Origin: Sandaracinaceae bacterium
Lineage (GTDB): Bacteria; Myxococcota_A; Polyangia; Polyangiales; Sandaracinaceae
DNA length: 14,226 nucleotides
Direction: 5' to 3'
Assembly: GCA_025056955.1 (NCBI GenBank)
Contig: JANWYL010000056.1
Coordinates: 1 to 14,226 of the forward strand
The notes under the pieces were generated by a model. That model saw nothing but the letters and a program-made list of their open reading frames with translations. It had not been told where the DNA came from and ran no database searches. The first letter of the stretch is position 1, and each line of letters begins with the position of its first letter. A program made the position numbers and the translations under genes. Positions 1-5,870 of this stretch are shown here, piece after piece.

Positions 1-2
1 TG

Positions 3-1631
3 ATTCGAAACCATCGACCTGGAAACAATGATGATGCGGTGGTGCTGACACTGGCGATTCCACATGGGGGGCGATGGAAGGTGGTGGAGTATTGGATGCA
101 TGCTGGGGAGTCAGGGCGCAGCTCAGCAGTGGTGATGGCTGGCTCTCCTGGGTCAGGGCGGAGGCAAGAGGTGCGTGGGGCTCGAATCGTTGAGCATGCG
201 ATGGTTGATGGCTATTCAATAGAGGCTTTCGTGCCGTTTACAACGATTCTAAAAAGTGATTCGTTGGCTGATGTCAAGGTGAATTTGCGCATTCACGATG
301 TTGATTCTCTTGCTCAACCGAAGGTCGAAAACGAGCCTGCGCTTGTGCCATTGGCTGCTGGCTCGCCGGAGCAGTTGCGCTCTTTGCAGGTTGAAGGGCA
401 CCATTCATCGGTGTTTGCCTCTTTCTTGAGGGAGCACGGTGTGGTTCACCTACCTCTTCGCTTTGACCTTCGTGGGAATGTGCTCGGAGATAGAGGAGAG
501 GAGAGGGTTGTTGTGGTTGGCCCTTTTCTTTGCGTGATGGGTCCAGCGGTGCAAGGTGGACGGGGGTTGTTGTATGTTCGGTTGGGGGTGGAAGGGCCTG
601 AGGGTGTGAGAAGCGTTCAATTTATGGATCTCACGGGCGATGGGCAAAAGGAGATCCTTCTCACCTTAAGGCAGCGAAACGAAAGGGGCAGCCGTGATCT
701 TCTCCAGGCGCTCCATGTTCGTGATGCCTCGATTGAGGTGATTTGGAACGCTGAAATTCGCAAAGAGAGTGGTGGGATGGCAGTAGAAAGCGAAGTGCGG
801 ATTGAGGGGGGAGGTCGGCATGGGATTCCAGTCATACGCCTTCGTGCCCGCGAAGCCCAAGGTGTTGATCGTGCTCGTTTTGAGGAAGAGGCCGCAACAG
901 ATGCGGAGGCAATGCTTTTTCCCTGGGGCGCAGTGGTAGAGCGCAAATACCAATGGAATGGGCAGCGCATTGTTAAGATCGCAGAAGTCCAAAATCCGCG
1001 TGCTTTGGCTTTCTCCACAGCGCACCAAGAAGCGAGAGAGGGTCGACCGCAGGCACCATCAAGAGAAGAACTTCTCAGGCAAGTTCAGCAAAGATTTGGG
1101 ATTGAGGCCGGGAAACAACCAGATCGGTTGATACGATCGAATTGCTACGGTGGGCCCAAGGAAGAGACAATTGTGGTTTATGGCAATCGGTTGTTTTTGG
1201 TGGGTGAAGAGTTTGGAGATGGATGGGGGTGGGTGTATTATGATGCATCGCCAGGGGAAGTGATGGAAATAAGGGTGGTTGATCTGAATGGTGATGGGAG
1301 GGGTGAAGTGGTCCTCAAAGTTCGCCAAAGTGCTGGAGAATTGAAAAGAGAATTATTGGTGGTGCTAGAAGTGAGAGCGGATGGAATGAGGGTGTTGTTG
1401 AAAAGGGAAGTGGCGAGAGAACTTGGCGCTCAAAGGGTCGAGAGCGCGGTGGAAATCGGACCAGGGCGATTGGTGATAAGCCCAGGAAAAGCCGTTGGGT
1501 GGAATGCGGAAAACTGGCCTTGGAGAGGGGCTCCACAAGTTGGGGATGATGGGGTAGAGGCCATTTTGCTTCCTTGGGAGCGGAGAACGATAAGGTATCG
1601 CCACGTTGGTGGAAGTTTGGTGGCAGAATGA
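3..1631 (+). CDS. Partial protein with CBM9-like region and two tandem DxxGDG modules; function unknown
   Basis: The reading frame is open through the left edge, so the true start lies outside the window; the GTG at 39 is only the first internal start codon. Counting from that GTG as residue 1, residues 1-90 resemble the end of a CBM9-like sugar-binding domain (GYSIEAFVPF at 58-67, LRIHDVDS at 83-90). Two similar modules follow, about 157-314 and 377-526. Each has a beta-rich stretch, a calcium-loop-like motif (DLTGDGQKE at 197-205, DLNGDGRGE at 415-423), a conserved LxxLxVR segment and a closing LFPW/LLPW. Such motifs are typical of FG-GAP/VCBS-like or EF-hand-like loops in exported proteins, so an envelope or secreted location is likely, but the signal peptide would be off-window. 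No catalytic motif is seen. The TGA stop overlaps the coaBC start as ATGA. Certain as a coding region; function not recognised. Confidence 0.85.
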   Translation: MRNHRPGNNDDAVVLTLAIPHGGRWKVVEYWMHAGESGRSSAVVMAGSPGSGRRQEVRGARIVEHAMVDGYSIEAFVPFTTILKSDSLADVKVNLRIHDVDSLAQPKVENEPALVPLAAGSPEQLRSLQVEGHHSSVFASFLREHGVVHLPLRFDLRGNVLGDRGEERVVVVGPFLCVMGPAVQGGRGLLYVRLGVEGPEGVRSVQFMDLTGDGQKEILLTLRQRNERGSRDLLQALHVRDASIEVIWNAEIRKESGGMAVESEVRIEGGGRHGIPVIRLRAREAQGVDRARFEEEAATDAEAMLFPWGAVVERKYQWNGQRIVKIAEVQNPRALAFSTAHQEAREGRPQAPSREELLRQVQQRFGIEAGKQPDRLIRSNCYGGPKEETIVVYGNRLFLVGEEFGDGWGWVYYDASPGEVMEIRVVDLNGDGRGEVVLKVRQSAGELKRELLVVLEVRADGMRVLLKREVARELGAQRVESAVEIGPGRLVISPGKAVGWNAENWPWRGAPQVGDDGVEAILLPWERRTIRYRHVGGSLVAE

Positions 1632-2854
1632 CACGCGACAGTGGGCTGACATCTGCCCTTTGTGGGCGACGCGTCGCTTTGCTCGTGACTGGAAGCATCG
1701 CTGCGTACAAGGCAGTTGTGCTCATGCGCTTGCTGATGAAAGAGGGCGCACGGGTCCGAGTGGCCATGACAAAGGAGGCCAGCCGTTTTGTTGGAGAAGC
1801 GGCTTTTTCTGCTTTTTTGAATGAACCGGTATTGACCGACATGTGGTCTCGGGCTGGTGAGCCCCACATTGAGCTTGGGGAGTGGGCGGAAGTGATGGTT
1901 GTGGCTCCTGCGACCGCCACGACCATTGCCAAAATGGCAAGCGGAGTTGGGGACAACGTGGTTGTGGCTTCTTTCTTGGCGGCATCTGGCGTGGTTTTTG
2001 TTGCCCCTGCCATGCACCATCGCATGTGGTTGCACCCTGCAACCCAACGCAACGTGAGGCGCCTCAAAAGCTGGGGAATACACGTGATTGAACCAGTTGA
2101 AGGAGAGCTGGCCAATGGGCAGCGGGGAATTGGTCGCATGGCCGAACCGGAGGCAATCGTGGCAAGGCTTGTGAGCCACTTTCGGGGGCAGAAAAGAGAC
2201 TTGGCTGGGTATAGGGTGCTCGTATCAGCAGGCCCGACGGAAGAGCCGATTGACCCAGTGCGGGTCTTGACCAACCGCAGCTCTGGCAAGATGGGGTGGA
2301 TGCTTGCGGAGCGCGCCCGCGAGCGGGGGGCAGAAGTGATCCTTGTGGCCGGGCCGGTGGCCCTCAGGCCTCCAGAGGGGGTGAGATGCATTGAGGTGCG
2401 GAGTGCGCTTGAGATGGAAAATGCAATACGGGCACATTGGCAAAGTGTGGATGCAGTGGTTATGGCAGCTGCTGTGTCCGACTGGAGGCCGAGTCAGGTC
2501 CATTCGTCCAAAATCAAGCGCGGAGACAGGGAATGCTTGGTTTTGGAGTTGGTTCCTAACCCGGACATCCTTGCAGGGCTTGGCAAAGAAAGGCAGGGAG
2601 CACGGCCAGTTTTGGTTGGTTTTGCATTGGAGAGTGAGAATCTGGTTGAACATGCCCTTGATAAGCTCGAACGCAAAAAGGTGGACTTGATTGTTGCCAA
2701 TCCGACATCTGCTTTGGGGGGTGATGAGAATGAGGCAATATTTCTCACCCGTGAGGGAGCCAAAGAGATTGGGCGATTGAGCAAAGGGGAGCTTGCGGAT
2801 CGAATCTGGGATGAAGTGCGGAGGTTGCTCAAGAGTCTCCGCAACCGAGATTAG
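1628..2854 (+). CDS. coaBC: Bifunctional phosphopantothenoylcysteine decarboxylase / phosphopantothenate-cysteine ligase
   Basis: Cytoplasmic CoA-synthesis enzyme: the CoaB part joins 4'-phosphopantothenate to cysteine using CTP, and the FMN-containing CoaC part decarboxylates the product. At 408 residues it has the usual fused length. CoaC (about 12-185) shows the flavoprotein motif TGSIAAYK (21-28), the PHIEL histidine (H80), APATA (93-97) and PAMHHRMW (127-134). CoaB (about 195-400) shows SAGPTEEPIDPVR (200-212), TNRSSGKMG (215-223), AAAVSDWRP (280-288), the KIK lysines (295-297), NPDIL (311-315) and ANPTSA (357-362). Two usual CoaC residues differ: His130 replaces the Asn of PxMNxxMW, and Asn163 (ELANGQRGIGR) replaces the Cys of the ACG clamp. 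I chose ATG 1628 because it overlaps the upstream stop as ATGA; an in-frame ATG at 1574 would add 18 residues inside the upstream gene. The 3' end overlaps the opposing gene by 4 bases. Confidence 0.95.
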   Translation: MTRDSGLTSALCGRRVALLVTGSIAAYKAVVLMRLLMKEGARVRVAMTKEASRFVGEAAFSAFLNEPVLTDMWSRAGEPHIELGEWAEVMVVAPATATTIAKMASGVGDNVVVASFLAASGVVFVAPAMHHRMWLHPATQRNVRRLKSWGIHVIEPVEGELANGQRGIGRMAEPEAIVARLVSHFRGQKRDLAGYRVLVSAGPTEEPIDPVRVLTNRSSGKMGWMLAERARERGAEVILVAGPVALRPPEGVRCIEVRSALEMENAIRAHWQSVDAVVMAAAVSDWRPSQVHSSKIKRGDRECLVLELVPNPDILAGLGKERQGARPVLVGFALESENLVEHALDKLERKKVDLIVANPTSALGGDENEAIFLTREGAKEIGRLSKGELADRIWDEVRRLLKSLRNRD

Positions 2855-4137
2855 GATGGGTTAGGTGATTCCATGGGAGGGGAGGGTGAGTTCACAACTT
2901 CCCAAATTTCTTCTTCGGTGAGGGTGCGATGGCTTCGCTTGGCGGCTGCGAGGATGCGAGACACGAGGGAAGGGTCAGGAGAAAGGCCTCTGCGCTTAAG
3001 CCAGAATTGAACATTGCTTGCTCCTGACATGGGTCCGATTTCGATTTCTTGCTCTCGGCCAAAAGCGCTTGCAGGAACACCGGAGTACACCCGATCGGCC
3101 AGATCTCGGTTGCCTTTTTCCAAGGCCTTGATGATTGCTGCTGCATGCACGCCAGTTGCGGTTCGAAAAGCGTCCCGACCTACGACAGGGTAGTTTGGAG
3201 GAATGGGGACACGAAGGGCCTTGCTGACTTTGTCGCAAAGGCTGCCTAGGGCTGAAAGATCTCGATCCCCAAGTTCACCGAGAAGCTTGAGGTTAACAAG
3301 GATCTGATCAAGGGAAGCATTGCCGACTCGCTCACCAACTCCCAAAACAGCTCCGTGGACCCGATCGGCTCCGCTTTCGAGTGCAGCCAGAGAGTTGATG
3401 ACGCCCAGGCCGCGGTCGTTGTGGCCATGCCAATCGATGCCGATCGAGTCAGCACCAATTGCTCGCAAAAGGGAGCGAGTCCAACCAAGGAGCTGGCGCA
3501 CCCCCTGAGGAGTGGCGTGCCCCACTGTATCACAGAGGGTGAGGCGTGTTGCGCCTGCCTCAATCGCACTGCGAAAAAGTTCGTAAAGCACTCTTGGGTC
3601 TGAGCGGGTCGTGTCTTCTGTCACGTAGTTCACTGGTAGACCTTCTTTGACACCAAAAGCGATGGCTTCGACGGATCGCTTTCGGATGAGGTCCAAGGAC
3701 CAGTCTTCGGCGAGGGCACGGATTGGGGACGAGCCAATGAAAGTCATCACTTCAATGGCAATTCCTGTTTTTTGTGCAATCTCAGCAATGGGACGGAGGT
3801 CTTGAACCAATGTGCGACCCGCACAGGTGGGGCGGATGCGAAGTTTTGCGTTCGCGATTTCTTGGCAAAGGCGGAGCACATCGTTGTATGCCCGAGGGCC
3901 AGCCCCAGGTAGACCCACATCACAGGTGTCGATGCCAACCGCATCGAGGAGATGGAGAATTTCGAGCTTGTCTTCGATTGGGGGATCAAAAACAGAGGGG
4001 CTTTGAAGGCCGTCTCTCAGTGTTTCGTCATGAAGCTCAAAGCCTTTTTTAAGAATCAAAGAGGCTCGCTGATCAACAGAGTTCCAATCGTAGATAAGCT
4101 CATGGGGGGAAAGGCAAAGGGCTTTTGGGTGTTCCAT
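2851..4137 (-). CDS. LeuA/homocitrate-synthase family acyltransferase, short form without LeuA regulatory domain
   Basis: A TIM-barrel enzyme of the HMGL-like group (2-isopropylmalate, homocitrate and citramalate synthases), which condense acetyl-CoA with a 2-oxo acid. Of its 428 residues, the barrel covers about 32-290: the catalytic and metal motif HDETLRDGLQ (36-45), VTEDTTRSDP (172-181), CDTVGHATP (202-210), the metal HxH in DWHGHND (H237, H239) and GERVGNAS (268-275, with metal-site N273). A helical subdomain follows with VVGRDAFRTATGVHAAAI (318-335). There is no room for the roughly 100-residue C-terminal LeuA dimer domain that binds leucine, so this is a short-type enzyme and the substrate cannot be fixed from sequence alone. 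ATG 4137 is preferred because GAGG sits 5 bases upstream; a TTG at 4236 would add 33 residues of non-homologous sequence. The kinase gene lies 139 bases upstream on the same strand. Its stop overlaps that of coaBC. Confidence 0.85.
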   Translation of the reverse strand: MEHPKALCLSPHELIYDWNSVDQRASLILKKGFELHDETLRDGLQSPSVFDPPIEDKLEILHLLDAVGIDTCDVGLPGAGPRAYNDVLRLCQEIANAKLRIRPTCAGRTLVQDLRPIAEIAQKTGIAIEVMTFIGSSPIRALAEDWSLDLIRKRSVEAIAFGVKEGLPVNYVTEDTTRSDPRVLYELFRSAIEAGATRLTLCDTVGHATPQGVRQLLGWTRSLLRAIGADSIGIDWHGHNDRGLGVINSLAALESGADRVHGAVLGVGERVGNASLDQILVNLKLLGELGDRDLSALGSLCDKVSKALRVPIPPNYPVVGRDAFRTATGVHAAAIIKALEKGNRDLADRVYSGVPASAFGREQEIEIGPMSGASNVQFWLKRRGLSPDPSLVSRILAAAKRSHRTLTEEEIWEVVNSPSPPMESPNPS

Positions 4138-4238
4138 GGCGACCTCATTGCGAGATGGCTTGCTACACCATGGACAGAAAACTTGAAGTCGTCGACTCGA
4201 ACGTTGTAGCGGCCAGACAGCAGGTCTTAACAACAAAA

Positions 4239-4265
4239 TTTTGGTGTTTTTGGTGCGTTTGGTGC
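4239..4265. repeat. Three tandem copies of a 9-bp unit
   Basis: The + strand reads TTTTGGTGT, TTTTGGTGC and GTTTGGTGC end to end, so the GGTG core recurs at 4243, 4252 and 4261. It sits just past the kinase stop codon, in the 139-base gap before the LeuA-like gene (on the - strand the unit is GCACCAAAA). The same gap holds AGTCG-T-CGACT (4187-4197). No uridine-rich terminator hairpin is seen. A small slippage repeat or a protein-binding site are both possible. Confidence 0.6.
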
Positions 4266-4276
4266 GAAAGGCCGCC

Positions 4277-5737
4277 CTAAAAGAAGTTCAAGAGGCGGAG
4301 AATCCACATGCTTAGTGCACTGCCAACGATAAAGGAGATGGTGAAAGACATCAGAGCCGGCATGGCAGAGGGGATGTGGTTGAAAGCAGCTGGTTGGGAC
4401 GAATCAGGATGAGGGGAGCCTTTGCTTTGTGTGGGTGATGAAGATGGAGTCGGTTTGATGGGATGGAATATCAGATGGGTGCACTCTGTGGGCTTTGGTG
4501 ATGATGTTGTTGTTGAATCAAGGGCAGTGCACTCTGGATCGTTATTTGACCGCCATTCGCTGGGTAGTACGAAGCGATATCTGGTGCGGGTGGGAGGAAT
4601 TGGAGAGAAGTCAGTTAGTGGTTCGCTTGATGGTGACTGATGAACAGGCATCGGTTGTGTTGGGATTTCATGGGCTTGTGGGGAGTTCTTCCGCATAAAG
4701 ACAGAAGTGGGAGCTTCTTCTTCTGAATGAGCAGAAGCCAGGGTGGAAGTGGGGGATGCCGATGGCTCTGCTTCAATAGAGCAGTGGGGGTGTGCTGGCA
4801 TCGAGTCAGAAGGGGTAACCCCAATCGCTTCTTGTACCAACCTGCCCACTTCAGCCCGAGGAGCCAGCGAGCATGTGGAAAGCCATTTCAAAACAACCCT
4901 CGCATTTGATGGACGCTGGGAGGGGCAGGGGTCCAAGAGCGCAACGAGCCAATCTTGGATTTCTCGATGCTCAAGAGGGCGGTCAATGGGATGGAGTCGC
5001 CGAGCCAGGGCGTTGTTCAAGGATTCGAGATCGGAATGGCCCGCGTATGGTCGCTTACCAGTGAGCATTTCAAAGAGGACAACGCCTATTGAATAGATGT
5101 CGACGCGGGGATCCCGGCGATCGTCCCCTCGCAAGCGTTCGGGTGCTGCATAGGCCGGGGTTCCAACCAGGGTGCGCTCAGGTGTCAGTGCCTTGGCTTC
5201 GTCAATCGTGGATGGCCCCATGAGCGCGGCAAAGCCAAAATCACAGACCTTGACAAAATGGGGGTCGCCAAAGCGCTGGATGATCATCAAGTTGGCAGGC
5301 TTGAGATCGCGGTGCAGGATTCCCCGCTCATGGGCAGCTGCAAGCCCCGCCAAGGCATGGGCCGCGATGGTCACGGCTTTTCGAATGGGGAGAGCGCCTT
5401 CGGTGGCGAGGACTTGAGAAAGGGAACGGCCGCGCAGGTATTCCATGACCATGTAGGGGCGGCGATCGAAGCCAAAGTCCAAAATGTCGATGATGTTGGG
5501 GTGACCGATTGCTGCAGCTGCGCGTGCCTCGCGTTGAAAGCGCTCAATGGCTGCAGGTCGTTCGGCCACTGCGGGGTGGAGGAGCTTGATCGCAACGAAG
5601 CGGCGCAAGACCTCATCGGCAGCTTTGTACACTGCCCCCATGCCTCCGTCGCCAAGCAAGCGGACCAGGTGGTAGCGACCCGCTATCGTGGTTCCAACGA
5701 GATCTTTGCTTGAAGTCTTCGGGGCGGAAAATGACAT
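4277..5737 (-). CDS. Hanks-type Ser/Thr protein kinase with C-terminal membrane anchor
   Basis: Protein kinase of 486 residues. The catalytic domain (about 20-288) carries every key motif: glycine loop LGDGGMGAVY (28-37), ATP-binding lysine K51 in AIKLL, helix-C glutamate E70, HRDLKPANL with catalytic D144 and N149, DFG (166-168), GTPAYAAPE (192-200), D213 in DIYSIG, and R275. It should therefore be active. Residues 300-455 are a low-complexity Pro/Ser/Thr/His-rich linker, and one hydrophobic helix at about 459-481 ends the protein, so the kinase is probably tail-anchored with its catalytic domain in the cytoplasm. No PASTA or other sensor domain follows the helix. An in-frame TAA lies 9 bases before ATG 5737, which fixes this start or a later one. 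The AAGGAG ribosome-binding site is only 2 bases from the ATG, an unusually tight spacing. It is divergent from the membrane regulator gene, 133 bases away. Confidence 0.95.
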   Translation of the reverse strand: MSFSAPKTSSKDLVGTTIAGRYHLVRLLGDGGMGAVYKAADEVLRRFVAIKLLHPAVAERPAAIERFQREARAAAAIGHPNIIDILDFGFDRRPYMVMEYLRGRSLSQVLATEGALPIRKAVTIAAHALAGLAAAHERGILHRDLKPANLMIIQRFGDPHFVKVCDFGFAALMGPSTIDEAKALTPERTLVGTPAYAAPERLRGDDRRDPRVDIYSIGVVLFEMLTGKRPYAGHSDLESLNNALARRLHPIDRPLEHREIQDWLVALLDPCPSQRPSNARVVLKWLSTCSLAPRAEVGRLVQEAIGVTPSDSMPAHPHCSIEAEPSASPTSTLASAHSEEEAPTSVFMRKNSPQAHEIPTQPMPVHQSPSSEPLTDFSPIPPTRTRYRFVLPSEWRSNNDPECTALDSTTTSSPKPTECTHLIFHPIKPTPSSSPTQSKGSPHPDSSQPAAFNHIPSAMPALMSFTISFIVGSALSMWILRLLNFF

Positions 5738-5748
5738 CTCTCCTTATG

Positions 5749-5764
5749 CGGCACGATGTTCGCA
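5749..5764 (+). promoter_or_regulatory. Candidate sigma-54 (-24/-12) promoter
   Basis: The sequence CGGCACGATGTTCGCA matches the sigma-54 consensus TGGCACG-N4-TTGCA at 10 of 12 defined positions. The key GG (5750-5751) and GC (5762-5763) are present and spaced by exactly 10 bases. It points towards the gene at 5871, with an expected transcript start near 5775 and a leader of roughly 95 bases. The mismatches are T to C before the -24 GG and T to C before the -12 GC. A chance match cannot be excluded. Confidence 0.4.
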
Positions 5765-5795
5765 GTTTGCTAGGCAAAGGATAGCCCGAAACAGG

Positions 5796-5827
5796 CCCTT
5801 TTTACCAGGGGACGGGGGTTAAAAGGG
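5796..5827. promoter_or_regulatory. Inverted repeat in the divergent intergenic region
   Basis: The arms CCCTTTTTACC (5796-5806) and GGTTAAAAGGG (5817-5827) pair at 10 of 11 positions around a 10-base loop. The dyad lies between the sigma-54-like site and the start at 5871, so it would be in the leader RNA, or could be a protein-binding site on DNA. No T-run follows it, so it is not a standard intrinsic terminator. Shorter dyads nearby are TTTGC-TAG-GCAAA (5766-5778) and GCCTAGGC (5855-5862). Confidence 0.5.
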
Positions 5828-5870
5828 TCGGCAGGATGCACAGGTTTGCAATGGGCCTAGGCTAGCAGAT

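Noticed and set aside
1315..2391. A long - strand open frame (358 codons) opposite the end of the first gene and coaBC
   Set aside because: The + strand here encodes well-conserved CoaBC motifs. The antisense product is Ser/Pro/Arg-rich without recognisable domains, as expected for a shadow frame.
4138..4236. A 33-residue N-terminal extension of the LeuA-like enzyme with a CPWC motif
   Set aside because: It would need a TTG start, while ATG 4137 has a well-placed GAGG. A CPWC alone does not make a metal site.
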